Positions 1 to 9,653 are shown, counted from the stretch's first letter. The stretch: 64,000 nucleotides of DNA from Epiperipatus broadwayi (GCA_028023455.1 JAQFVV010001085.1:1-64000); one strand, 5' to 3'. The notes: generated by a model from the letters alone, not told the origin. Numbers and translations are program-made.

Positions 1-189
1 AACTGTTTCTTCCAAAATCAAATCTTGAATGAATTCCTCAGTCGCTGTCGTTATATCTAACAAGGGGATATTAGATATTGTGTTGGCAAAGCTTAATCCT
101 TTTTTGGGAACAGAAATTTGAATATCTGTTAGATGTTTAAAACTGAGATTTTCAGCAAATGATAATTGTGCACTGCTTGGTACATTAAG
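1..189 (-). pseudogene. Penelope-like element, N-terminal RT region (cut by window edge)
   Basis: Read on the minus strand, a frame stays open for about 63 codons to the window edge. It contains the stretch VPKKGLSFANTISNIPLLDI, which matches the conserved region just before the reverse transcriptase core of Penelope-like elements (KGLxFA, then IPxxDI and an acidic EEFI segment). A stop lies at 190-192, so only part of the protein is here. It follows the 3' end of another PLE copy (481-2000) in the same orientation, the head-to-tail arrangement PLEs often adopt. The open frame suggests this copy is younger than its neighbour. The family call is from motif recognition, not alignment. Confidence 0.6.
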
Positions 190-418
190 TCATTTGGATA
201 TGTTTATATGAGGGTTTGAAAGTCTATTCTTTTGGCATTTTTTATTTTTTCCACGTAACGTTAAAATATGATTATCCTACTGAGTGAGAAACTCTTGTAA
301 AAATTTTAAGAGTAAATTTTTTTTAGAAACATTCTACAGAACAGTGTTATATTACTAACAGTTGAATATAGTTGGAAAATTTATTTAAAATTAATTATTC
401 TAATGATATATAATTAGG

Positions 419-420
<2 letters not shown>

Positions 421-460
<40 letters not shown>

Positions 461-477
461 TGTATATATATATATAT
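421..477. repeat. (TA)n microsatellite
   Basis: Nearly pure TA repeat between the 3' end of one PLE relic and the start of the next. TA tracts flank most mobile elements in this window. Confidence 0.95.
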
Positions 478-480
478 TTA

Positions 481-530
481 ATATTGATGTACCAATATTT
501 TGACTTGATCACACAAGTCATCCACTGGCT
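481..530 (-). other. PLE 3'-end signature (hairpin with GTC-AAA motif)
   Basis: On the minus strand: CAGTGGATGACTTG, a short loop, CAAGTCAAAATATTGGTACA. The same block occurs at 54680-54726 and in the arms of the palindrome at 1490-1687, where the sequence reads AAGTCGAAACGT. It lies about 100 bp beyond the GIY-YIG relic, where PLEs carry their terminal pLTR. The GAAAC after a hairpin recalls the hammerhead ribozymes known from PLE termini, but the required CUGANGA box is not present here. Confidence 0.5.
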
Positions 531-599
531 GATAATGGTAGAAAGATGGTTGTAAAGGTTACCACAATCACCAATAGCAAAAATATTAAAGTAAAATGT

Positions 600-1990
600 T
601 TTTTTTTAAAAATCTTTTCAAATAGGAGGGAGTTTGCATATATCATCTCGCTTATTGATACAATCTGGTCTTTTAGTATCTTAATGGCTTCTCTGATTTT
701 ACAGTGGTAGAGATTATCACATCTGGATATGATCCTGGTACTAAAAAAACAATTTTATGACTTGAATCTATTATATGGAGTGACAATGATTGACGATAAG
801 TATTGTTTAACTGCACTAACATGTTCATCTCTCATAACACCCTGATGTGATGGTTATTCATACCTATGTAAGAAGCTTCACAATTATCATGAGATTTCAT
901 AAACATTATGAGATTCAAGATGGATTGAATCCTTAGTCTTGGTTATTATGTTACTGATTTTTTGATGAGTAGAAAATGCTGTATTTATATTATAGTGTTT
1001 TAATATATATCCAATACTGCCTGTGGTTCTGTTTACATATGGAACACAAATCATAATAGCCAATCTATCTTTTTTTTGTTTCCTATTTTAGACATTTTGG
1101 ACTTGAATTAAGGCTTTTTAAATAAATTTATCGTTACAACTATTTGCTATTAAACCCATTAATATGATTTATTTTTTTCTTTCATATGTAAGTTATCTAA
1201 AAGGTTAATTGCTTTATTTAAAAAACTTTTGGCTATAGTAGAAATTTGAGTTGGGTGATGATGAGAATGTAAATGTAAATATCTGTCAATGTGTGTCTTC
1301 TTTCTCTAAATGGAAAATCATCAAGAAAGGAAATTTTCCATCAGTCTCTATCTCCATTGTAAACTTAATATGAGGATGCATATTATTTAAATGTGAGAAA
1401 AAAATCATCTAATTTATTTTTTCCATGTTGCCATGTAACAAAAATGTCATATATATATATATGTTAAAACGAAGATTTGCACGGGTTAAATATATAAAAT
1501 ACATATTTTGCGGGTTCATCCGTGTTAAAAACTTTTAATATCAATATACTGACGTTTCGACTTGGTCACACAAGCCATCCACAGAGTAACTCTGTGGATG
1601 GCTTGTGTGACCAAGTCGAAACGTCAGTATATTGATATTAAAAGTTTTTAACACGGATGAACCCGCAAAATATGTATTTTATATATATATAAGTCAAATA
1701 AGAGGTTTTGAAGATGATTATTCTAAAGCATGAACTTCTATCTTTTTCATGAATAAATCTGCTATTACTCATGAGATAGGTGAGCCCATAGGAGTACCAA
1801 AACTTTGTCTGTAATGCCATTGAAATGCTAGACAAAAAAAAGATAGCCTTAATAATTGAGATAATACATGCAAACTTTCTTCTATTTGGAAATATTAAAA
1901 ATAAACATATTTTAATTTAATACTTTGCTATTGGTGGAGTTGTAATGTATTTTTTTTAAATCAGTGATTGTAGAGCCTCTACAACCATCT
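600..1990 (-). pseudogene. Penelope-like element relic: RT plus GIY-YIG endonuclease
   Basis: Minus-strand conceptual translation, broken by stops and frameshifts, gives PLE landmarks in the right order. About 1890-1690: FQWHYRQSFGTPMGSPIS, the RT palm motif. About 1450-1270: YxDIFVTWQHGKNKLDDFF, then FTMEIE-like and FPFLDDFPFRE segments. About 1260: HHHPTQ. About 1060-900: a linker reading VNRTTGSIGYILKHYNINT. About 905-660: VYEIS, SYIG, EHVSAVKQ-like and CKIREAIKILKD segments of a GIY-YIG nuclease. RT and nuclease together copy the element at nicked target DNA. This copy is dead. A palindrome (1490-1687) splits the RT between the GTPMGSP and YxDD regions. Confidence 0.75.
1490..1687. repeat. 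Near-perfect palindrome (arms ~98 bp)
   Basis: Two arms of about 98 bp are near-exact reverse complements around position 1588 (ACAGAGT-A-ACTCTGT). Each arm carries the PLE-terminus block GGCTTGTGTGACCAAGTCGA, then AAACGTCAGTATATTGATAT and ACACGGATGAACCCGCAAAA. It looks like two PLE termini fused head to head, inserted within an older PLE RT relic. The high arm identity implies recent origin or ongoing arm-to-arm correction. Confidence 0.85.
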
Positions 1991-2125
1991 TACTACCATA
2001 TATCAGCCAGTATATGACTTGTGAAATTATGTCGAAACATCGATACATTAATATTATTTTTTTAACATGTATGATCCCTCAAAATATGTCTTTTATATGT
2101 GCAACCCTGAAAATCTTAGTATCAA
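1990..2125 (+). repeat. Diverged PLE-terminus segment
   Basis: Contains ATGTCGAAACATCGATACAT followed by TTTAACATGTATGATCCCTC and AAAATATGTCTTTTATATG, a diverged copy of the right arm of the palindrome at 1588-1687. It lies in plus orientation next to the minus-strand RT relic, so inverted-terminus PLE organisation is possible. It ends at the TA tract into which element 1 inserted. Confidence 0.5.
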
Positions 2126-2147
2126 TATATATATATATATATATTAT

Positions 2148-5142
2148 TGTAACAGTCAAGTTTGTACATTCGCGTAACAGAATTCAGAATCCAAGCAAAA
2201 GAGACCGAAGCTGACCAGACTAGGACTGTAACATCCCGAGTCCGACCACACTTCAACTCGTCAACCAGGATTCCAAGACTCACGACCTTACGAATGACCA
2301 CCTTGAAATTACACGTAGTATATCTCTTTCCACACGGCCGACATAGGTCACGGAGAAGCAATGAGACTCAGATAATTAAAAGAAAGGTTCTTAATTGACT
2401 AACATATCACTAATTTAATTTAACTTAATGCATAGTTTTCACATATATAGACTATAAAGGATAATTAGAATTTGATTGAATTAGATCAATAACGAAACAG
2501 AGAACGAAATACATTAAATTAATTATATATTTATTTACAACTCATAGCTATATCACTTATTTACAATAGTATTCAGCGTAGAATGTACAAACATTTGGTA
2601 ATTCAAAATCACTTCACATAAGTAATCATTAAAGTTCATAGATGAGTTTAACATGTGCCCATCTTAGGAATTGTTTACAATTGATACATAATTAATCACT
2701 ACGTTATGTCTATAAATCTCGATAAGCCAAATCCTATTACATTTGTGGCTGGTATATAAATAATTATATTAAACTTTGATCATGAATTTATTTACTAAAA
2801 TACCCATATATAATTTAATAACGAGCGCATAAACCAGCTCAAGTAATGATCGATCGAACATGGCTTTCGAGAGAAAATTTCAGAATGCTGAAAGCGTTAT
2901 ATAAAGGTGGGAGAGTTGGCTGAAATAAGATTTTACCAATGCGCTATGGCACAGGTAAACAATAATAGGAAAAGTCGCTCTGCGGATGGATGAAATAACT
3001 TCAGGGTTCTTGCGACAAACGCCGGTACCCTGTAACCGATCGCAATGCTGCGTGAAAAGGAACATTGTGTTCAGGAATGGCGGGGGTCTTACGTGCTAAC
3101 CTGGCCTTGGCTCAGGCTTCGCTACTGCTCTACCCTATAAGAGAAGATGTGCTGGCAACGCCGTGGCTCCATCTTAAGATACGTATATTACGTATAGCAG
3201 CAAAACGAGAATAATTTTATAAAATAAGATCACATCCGCCAAGCAAAGAATAGTATATTTCATACTATGAAATACGAGTTAATAGCATATTAGCTCTATC
3301 AAATTGGGACCAACTCTTGCGTAGCCTGATAATAAATGTCTATGCTACTAAAGGGAATATTATTACATCTGTACTTTGACATGTTCGATCTATTAAGTTA
3401 CTTATAGATAATAAATATTTAAGGAGGGAAAGTATATTTCTATGGACTTAAGAATTTAAATGTCAAATATACTTATAAATACGATCAATGTTAAATTTAA
3501 TTCTAAATAAACTTATAAGGTTAAGTTTTTAACTGGTTGATTATAAAAGAGCCACATTTCACATATTAAATCATTTAAATAAAAAAATAGGATTTCGAAA
3601 CAGCGCAGAAAGTTGACGCTATAAATAAATTACGCGAAGATTTTCAAATAATATCTTCTTAAAACATAAAAATAAGTGCCTACTGTTTCGAAATATTGGC
3701 ATATAAAATATAATAAGCATTTAAAATAAACAAAGAAATATAGACACAACCGCAGTGATATAGCTTGAAACTAAACACATAATGCACTTTAAATGAAAGG
3801 AAAATATAAATAAGTCAGATTATTTAAACTTTAACACATTAAATTTTGGATAGCAATTGACATATTAAACTATTAAATGGATTTTAAGTTTTGATTACAT
3901 TTAGCTTTATCATTATTTTAAAAGGAAAGTTAGCTAACTTAGATAGATATTATTACATTTAGAATTACACAGAATTACACAGAGCTCTGCGGTTTGAAAA
4001 ATAAAACGGTACCGGTATGATTTATCTGCAAGTTCTTGGCTGTTGGTTTGGTTTAGTTTGACTGGGCGGCATCATCTTTCCCATTATGTTAGGCTCGTCT
4101 CTTCTATCGGCATGATGGTGGTTTAGGCATTTCGACGAGAGAAACCCCGTTCTCCCGCGGAGTCACAGCAACAAGATGCCCGCTTTTAGCCGGACATGTT
4201 CAAATTAACAATTGTGAATACTGGCTACAACTCTCACTAACAATATGGCTGTCCTCTCTTGCTAAAAAAATACAGAGTATTTATATGTTTTCCTTATCGG
4301 AATCTCCCGCCTCAAGACTCAGGAATTTAATTAAGTGTTTTTCAATTTATAATTCAGATCTTCGATAACTTATGTTAGAAACATTCCATAAGTTATTATT
4401 ATAATTAAGATTTTTCGTTGCAAACAATTGTCCAATTTAGATTTTAAAATAACTTAAATCTTATCTAAGGGGATTTTAATTAGTAAATTTTTAACTAGTT
4501 TTACTTTTTACGAATTCCAGGTGTGGTCGTTAATGACACTTGTTTACAACCAAAAATCTGTTAATTACTTGACCAGCTTTTATTTTTAATCTTACATATA
4601 ATAGAAACTCTTTCTATTTAAAAACAACCTTTTAACATTTTTTTTAAAACGAAAACATTTTTAACATATTTATTAAAAATAATTTACAAATATATTTTGA
4701 TATAGCTTTTAAATATATTTTCGAGAAACTTTTCCCTGAAATATATTTAAAACAAGAAATCTTTTAACAATTTTAAAGAAACATTTAATAGTATTTTTAG
4801 ATAACGGCTTTTACATATTTTAAATCATGTCTTTCTTCTATATAGCACAGATTATATATCCACATACGAAATTACAATATTAAACAACAAAATTAATAAT
4901 TTACTCTTAACTTAAATAATATAATAAACATTTTTAGAAATATTAAATAACTTTAGGACGCTATAATTTTACTAATCCTATCTAATTATAGCGTTCGTTC
5001 GCACGTAAATATATAATACTGTTTATACGGACATGAACGAATTTTATATTTATTAACATTTAAATAGGTTCGAACTTAGCACAGATGAGAGTGTCATTAG
5101 GTTTGATGGTGAAACGGAAAGGGATTGGAGATTTCCGTTTCA
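2148..5142 (-). repeat. Element 1, 3' LTR
   Basis: Plus-strand start TGTAACAG, end CGTTTCA. Read in the element's direction it starts TGAAACGG and ends CTGTTACA. It matches 9654-9954 joined to 12550-15245 almost base for base. Two GC-richer CpG-bearing blocks (about 2930-3180 and 4050-4210) stand out from the AT-rich background and may be regulatory. At 2,995 bp it is long for an LTR. Short frames inside it, including one of 78 codons present in both copies, run antisense to the element and look non-coding. Confidence 0.9.
4278..4285 (-). promoter_or_regulatory. TATA box of element 1 (3' LTR copy)
   Basis: Minus strand TATAAATA, followed 48 nt downstream by a TTAGTGAG start-site-like motif. 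The other LTRs here have this motif at about 27-31 nt, so this spacing is longer than usual. U3 would be roughly 900 bp. Confidence 0.45.
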
Positions 5143-5152
5143 TATCAGTAAA
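5143..5152 (-). promoter_or_regulatory. Conserved decamer at 3' LTR edge (element 1)
   Basis: Minus strand TTTACTGATA abuts the first base of the 3' LTR. The identical decamer precedes the 3' LTR of element 2 (40718-40727), and TTTGGTGATA precedes that of element 3 (29887-29896). Upstream is a T-rich tract, not the purine-rich tract that normally primes plus-strand DNA synthesis. Confidence 0.6.
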
Positions 5153-5429
5153 CTTAGTAAAAAAAAACAAATAAAAAAAAAGACTTTACTTATATAAACA
5201 CAGAGGTAAATTATGGTTTCTTTCAAAATATAAACTCATGGCCTAATCCTACGCTAAACCTATGGTAATACATCATAGTAGATTACACTATCATAATACA
5301 TTTAGTGCCTCTAACAATTATCAACACATATAATGAAATCATCGGTTGTTAGTAAATATTTTAAACTTAAACAGATATATCCCCAAACGAGTATACATCT
5401 TAGTCAAAAATAAAAGATATGTTTTTATA

Positions 5430-5865
5430 TATATAACATATAACGCGTGTAATATATAAAGGATATAGAGATCAAATATACAGTGTATAATATGTATGTA
5501 AGGTATATAAATAAAGTATAACACGGATAATATATAAAGTGTATGTAGATAGAATATAAAGTGTATAATATGTATAAGGTAACATATAAAGTGTTAATAT
5601 ATCTAAGGTATATAAACAAAATATAAAGTGTATAATATATAAAGTGTATAATAAAATAAAAAGTGTTAATATATCTGTATAAAATATGAAGTGTACAATA
5701 TATAAAGTGGGTGCACCTATAAAGTGTATATAGATAAAATATAGAGTGTATACTATATAAATATAAAAGGGTATGTGTATATATAAAGTGCATAATATAT
5801 ATATAAAAGGTATATAAATAAAATATATAGTGTATAATATATCTATAAAAGAGTATATAAAAAGA
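5430..5865. repeat. AT-rich minisatellite in element 1 interior
   Basis: Irregular tandem repeats built on TATAAAGTGTATAATATA, ending in a CACACACA/A-tract at 5870-5910. It fills most of the space between the protease stop and the 3' LTR, where an autonomous element would carry RT and integrase. Long open frames across it are low-complexity Ile/Tyr/Leu/His strings and are not genes. Confidence 0.85.
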
Positions 5866-6882
5866 TCAATCACACACACACAAAAAAAAATCACACACAC
5901 AAAAAAAAACTACATTAATTAACTCTTCTTTATCTGACATAAAACAGCACCCGAATATAATGTCATCCTCTTCATCTGATGTCCATCCATATCCCTCATA
6001 CTCATATTCCCATCTCAGAGTCGGTTGTGCTGGGTGCATTTCTAGACTCCGTGCAAACTCACTTCCTTCGTAAGGTATTTCATGACTTAGTCCGAGCTCA
6101 TTTTCCTTTAACTTAGAATCTCGACCATCTGGGTCGTTGCACATGGCATAAAGTTCTCTTATTTCTGGTCCCAATTCCATTGTAGCATTCTCCCCTTGGA
6201 TCTCAGTGTGCGAAACGTCTGGAGGTTCCTTCTTATTCCTATCACTCTCCTCCACCACTTCCTGTGTAAATTTGACATTTTTTTCATTTTTGCTAGTCTC
6301 CTTCGAAATAGCAAGTGATTCTCCCCATTCCTGGTCCTTCTTCTGTATTCCCTGCAAGTCCTCTTCCAACGCAATTTGCTCTTGATATATAAAAAACCTA
6401 TTATTTCCCAAATCAATCCGACAACTGTGCTGATTCAAAAAATCACTCCCTACTACCAAACTATATATTAACTTAGCCATAACTAAAAATGTGTGGCCTA
6501 GAGTAGTTTGACCCCACTCCAACTCCAACCATACTTGCTGTCTTTCGGTCTTGGTCTTTCGACCGTCTGCTAGGATTATGGCCAATGCTTTCATCGGCAA
6601 CGTCGGTATATCAGGCATCTGTTTTTGCACCTCGGTCAGCCATTCTTTTGACACGAATGACACTTGGCTACCTGTATCCAATAATGCACATACTTTCATT
6701 TCGCCAGCTCTTACTTGCACTATAGGACATGGTTTAAGTGGAACTTCTGGCCGGGTTTCATCTAAATCAATGATTACAGATATGATGGAATCCGCCATCG
6801 CTATGTTCCCTTCTTTATCCACTGGACTCCGGTAGGAGGAACTGACTAACGGGGTCCCCTGTGGTTTAACGACGTCTGGGGT
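5866..6882 (-). CDS. pro: Retropepsin (aspartic protease) with acidic C-terminal tail
   Basis: Cleaves Gag, and itself from the precursor, as a dimer. Counting from the GTG at 6822: ALLDTGSQVSF with the catalytic DTGS at 49-52; the AIILADG flap-side strand at 81-87; and VVGSDFLNQHSCRIDL at 123-138, the usual G-x-DFL C-terminal signature of retropepsins. After residue ~150 comes a ~170-residue charged tail rich in Glu, Asp and Lys, with a WTSDEEDDIIFGCCFM stretch, unlike an RT. The last residues come from a CA-repeat. The frame is open upstream to 6882 and overlaps the 3' end of gag by about 36 nt in the -1 frame, so translation probably enters by frameshifting, not at an ATG. The first ATG is 8 codons inside. 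Confidence 0.85.
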   Translation of the reverse strand, partial: TPDVVKPQGTPLVSSSYRSPVDKEGNIAMADSIISVIIDLDETRPEVPLKPCPIVQVRAGEMKVCALLDTGSQVSFVSKEWLTEVQKQMPDIPTLPMKALAIILADGRKTKTERQQVWLELEWGQTTLGHTFLVMAKLIYSLVVGSDFLNQHSCRIDLGNNRFFIYQEQIALEEDLQGIQKKDQEWGESLAISKETSKNEKNVKFTQEVVEESDRNKKEPPDVSHTEIQGENATMELGPEIRELYAMCNDPDGRDSKLKENELGLSHEIPYEGSEFARSLEMHPAQPTLRWEYEYEGYGWTSDEEDDIIFGCCFMSDKEELINVVFFCVCDFFLCVCD

Positions 6883-8546
6883 CTATAGGGTTCTTTTACT
6901 CTCGTTTGATTTCGGGATTCCCATCTAGGCGACCTACTAGTCATCATCGTTTGACATCTTGGAGGATCGATTCGCCGCATCTTCTCCGGTGGTTCTTTAG
7001 GTCCTGGTGTGAAATCAATCATTGTTAGAAACCCTACCATGTCTTCTATTGTCCTACTCCGACAACCCATCATTAGTTGTTGTATTCGATTAGGCATGTT
7101 TTGCTGGATAATTCTGATCATCTGTGTCTCGGTGAATGGGAAGGCCGTCAAGGATCGGAGGGAAGCTATCTGCCTCAGAAAAAATTGAGTATGGGTCTCC
7201 TTTACTATCGATCCATAGGTTTCCCTGAGTATACTATGGTAGATACCCTCCTGGCGCTCCTCACTCCAAAACGTTTTGTGCATGGCATCCGTATATTGCT
7301 CAAAATTTTGCGGCTTCTCATCACAACAGTCCCACCATGATTTGGCGTACCCGTATAAATAGTGTATAGATAAGGCTATCTGATCCGCCACTGGGATTTT
7401 CTGAAACCTGAAAAGTTCCCTTAAACTTTCTAAATGGGCCTTTGGGTTTTCCCCCACTTCTCCTTTGAAAGATTTTACTTGAATAAATTTTGCTAAACTT
7501 AGGTGGCTACCTATTGATGGAATGCCCAGTCCAAGTGTGTCTGCAACTAACTCACTGCTATCTGGGTTGGCTATCTGCTCATTTCCTTTGCTTATGACGC
7601 TTTCTGCCTTGACATTTCTTTCCTCCTCTCTAAGAATATCTTTAGCGTCCCCCACTGACAGTTTTCTTTTGCACGGGTTCTCGGCTAAATGACTAATGGC
7701 TAGACTGTTTTCTTCCTCGGCTGCTACTTGACTTCTATAAGCCAGGCCTTCTTTTAATCCATATATTTCGTCCCGGATCTCACTATATGTGTCTTCATAT
7801 TCCTGAAACTTCCTGCCAAGATCTGTCTCCATTTTATTAAACTTCTCCCCTATATCCCTCTCTTGATGCTCAACCTGCTCCCCCATGGCCTTGATTTCCT
7901 CTTGGATTTTCACCATTTCATTTTTATTTTCTGTCCTGGTTGTATCCAGCATTTCTGTGAATTCAAACTGTATTTTTTCACAATTCTGTTGGCAGCTAAA
8001 GGATACTTCCTGCAGGCCTTTACACAGCATTTCTTCTAAGTCTTTTCTAATCTGTGCTGTACCTTCCTCACATCGCCTGCCCAAAGCTTCAAAACGTTGT
8101 TCCATTTCTAGATTATTTCTATGATCCCTCTCTTCTGCATCCTGCCTATTTTTCCTATCTCTCTCTTCTGCATCCTGTCTACTTTTCCTATCTCTCTCTT
8201 CTGCATCCTGTCTGCCTGTCGCTATTTCCATTTTAATTTGTTTTAATAATGACTCCATCATTGAGTTCATATTCCAGCATTGTTTTTTTATTTCTTCTGT
8301 GGAGCTCTGTTCAGATCCCGTGGTGTCTGACTTTTCTGACATGGCCACGCTTTGATGTATAGATGCCTTTTCCCTAATCTGGCTCGTACTCGCTTCACCT
8401 TCCTTGTCTCTGTCTGTGCTGCTAATCTCTTCCATAATTTCTTTTCCCGATCTTAATATAATACCCCTACACATTCCTTCTTTTGCTGTTTTCCCTTCAT
8501 CCCCTTCGCTCACTACTTCCCTTTCTTCTTCCATACTACTATCCAT
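6846..8546 (-). CDS. gag: Gag polyprotein, coiled-coil type
   Basis: 566 residues from ATG at 8546 to TAG at 6846. Residues 1-90 are charged and contain LRSGKEIM, conserved in the decayed relative. Residues ~90-270 are strongly predicted-looking coiled coil. Within it, 112-144 is a triple 11-residue repeat (RQDAEERDRKS, RQDAEERDRKN, RQDAEERDHRN). Residues ~350-515 fit the retrotransposon gag (capsid) fold: FKGEVGENPKAHLESL, then YGYAKSWWD and FWSEERQEGIYH. The tail (515-566) is rich in Arg, Pro and Ser. No CCHC zinc knuckle is present, so the basic tail may bind RNA instead. The frame is fully open, which fits a recently active element. The product should assemble the particle in which RNA is packaged. 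Confidence 0.9.
   Translation of the reverse strand: MDSSMEEEREVVSEGDEGKTAKEGMCRGIILRSGKEIMEEISSTDRDKEGEASTSQIREKASIHQSVAMSEKSDTTGSEQSSTEEIKKQCWNMNSMMESLLKQIKMEIATGRQDAEERDRKSRQDAEERDRKNRQDAEERDHRNNLEMEQRFEALGRRCEEGTAQIRKDLEEMLCKGLQEVSFSCQQNCEKIQFEFTEMLDTTRTENKNEMVKIQEEIKAMGEQVEHQERDIGEKFNKMETDLGRKFQEYEDTYSEIRDEIYGLKEGLAYRSQVAAEEENSLAISHLAENPCKRKLSVGDAKDILREEERNVKAESVISKGNEQIANPDSSELVADTLGLGIPSIGSHLSLAKFIQVKSFKGEVGENPKAHLESLRELFRFQKIPVADQIALSIHYLYGYAKSWWDCCDEKPQNFEQYTDAMHKTFWSEERQEGIYHSILRETYGSIVKETHTQFFLRQIASLRSLTAFPFTETQMIRIIQQNMPNRIQQLMMGCRSRTIEDMVGFLTMIDFTPGPKEPPEKMRRIDPPRCQTMMTSRSPRWESRNQTRVKEPYRPQTSLNHRGPR
6864..6870 (-). promoter_or_regulatory. -1 ribosomal frameshift site GTTAAAC
   Basis: In the gag frame the bases divide as G-TTA-AAC, seven codons before the gag stop. 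In the -1 frame they read GTT-AAA, and that frame runs open into the protease. The overlap is 36 nt (6846-6882). GUUAAAC is an established slippery heptamer in arteriviruses. I could not fold the downstream RNA to look for a stimulatory structure. Confidence 0.6.
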
Positions 8547-9054
8547 TTTAATATACTAACAAAAAAAAATTTTCTCTTTTTAATGGCTCAATTTGTTTTT
8601 GCTAAAGTTTCTTGGTTTTTTGTTTGCTTTCCTAACTCGGCTAATTGCTGCACTCCACAAAGAAAACGATCTGTCTCCTACTCATCTCAACACCTATGCC
8701 TAACTCTATTAATACACCTAACTTCTCGCTATACATTCACTTGATGCCCACCCAACATTGAACTAACAGTGAAATAAATTTAACATATATAACAAAAAAA
8801 AAAATTATAAAATACAACTCACTTGGCCTCTTGCAGCTGTTTTTTTTTTTTTTAAATTTTCCACGGTTCATGGTTATAATTTAATTTACACGTCTGTGCT
8901 AGTTTCGAACCTTTAAGATTTGATTTGACCTTACATTTATTTCATTCTCTTTCTCGTTCAATCCAATTCATAAAACATAAAACAAATAATAGACCCCCCT
9001 TTTTCTCTCTTTACTCCTGATGACAAAATTTATGTGAGAACGATTTGACATTTA
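8547..9054 (-). other. Untranslated leader of element 1, gag-proximal part
   Basis: No open frame of note. AT-rich with T-tracts and CT-rich segments. It lies between the PBS-like site and the gag ATG and is probably 5' UTR, where a packaging signal would be expected. Confidence 0.4.
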
Positions 9055-9076
9055 TTCAAATCATCCTCGGGCGCCA
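9055..9076 (-). other. Primer-binding-site-like motif
   Basis: Minus strand TGGCGCCCGAGGATGATTTG, preceded by AC. It resembles the complement of the tRNA-Ser(GCU) 3' end (TGGCGACGAGGATG, then ATTCGAA), with CC for A and a 2-nt gap. The first ten bases also match the tRNA-Lys type. Element 2 has ACTGGCGA directly after its 5' LTR. Here the motif lies 577 bp from the LTR end, which is a problem for its use (see findings). Confidence 0.45.
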
Positions 9077-9097
9077 GTCACAGTGAGCAAGAAAGTT

Positions 9098-9653
9098 TAC
9101 ACAACATATATTATAAATCCCCTTAAAAATTCTACTATGCATCTATATAAATAATTTTTATATAATAAAATAATAATCTATTCAGAGTATGGAATTAATT
9201 GACGTTCAAACTCAGGAAAAAAATCTATACATATACATTATTTTGGAAAACGAAAAAAAAATTAATTCAAAATCATTAATTTTAAACAAAAGAATTTTAT
9301 CTCTATACTCAATCTCCTCAGGAGTGGAAATAAGTTACTACAAACCCGGGGAAAAATACTACATATATATTTTTCATTATTATTTATAATGGAAGGCAAA
9401 AAAAAAACAACATATGTATATATTAAACGCTCTACAGAGTATTGGAATATCGAATAGTCACACGATGTGCGTCCAAACCCGGTGAAAAAAAAAATCTTAC
9501 ATATATACATTATTTAAAAAAAATTGACTCAAAATCGTTAATTTTGACCAAAAGAATTATATATATACACTCCATAATCTCTTCAGGGGTGGAAATAAGT
9601 TACAAGCCCCACGATTTTGGGCGTCCAAACCCGGTGAAAAAAAAAAAATACTA
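9098..9653 (-). repeat. Tandem leader repeats with PBS-like motifs (element 1)
   Basis: Four imperfect units start near 9181, 9315, 9431 and 9580, forming two better-matching pairs about 265 bp apart. Each unit carries CAGRG, TGGAAATAAGTTAC, then CCAAACCCGGTGAAAAAA in the plus direction. On the minus strand two units give TTTGGACGCCCAAAATCGTG (9606-9627) and TTTGGACGCACATCGTGTG (9459-9475). These resemble the tRNA-Lys(CUU) primer site TGGCGCCCAACGTGGGGC with small insertions. A homologous array lies at the same place in element 3. Confidence 0.65.

Noticed and set aside
2162-2398. 78-codon frame with many Arg and Thr, also at 9668-9904
   Set aside because: Conserved only because it lies in both LTRs of element 1. 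It runs antisense to the element and an overlapping frame is also open. No motif.
5339-5900. Overlapping minus-strand frames of 61-142 codons rich in Ile, Tyr, Leu and His
   Set aside because: They are translations of the TATAAAGTG minisatellite in several frames. No motif and no codon signal.
6551-6835. Plus-strand frames across 6551-8236
   Set aside because: Shadows of the minus-strand gag and protease frames.
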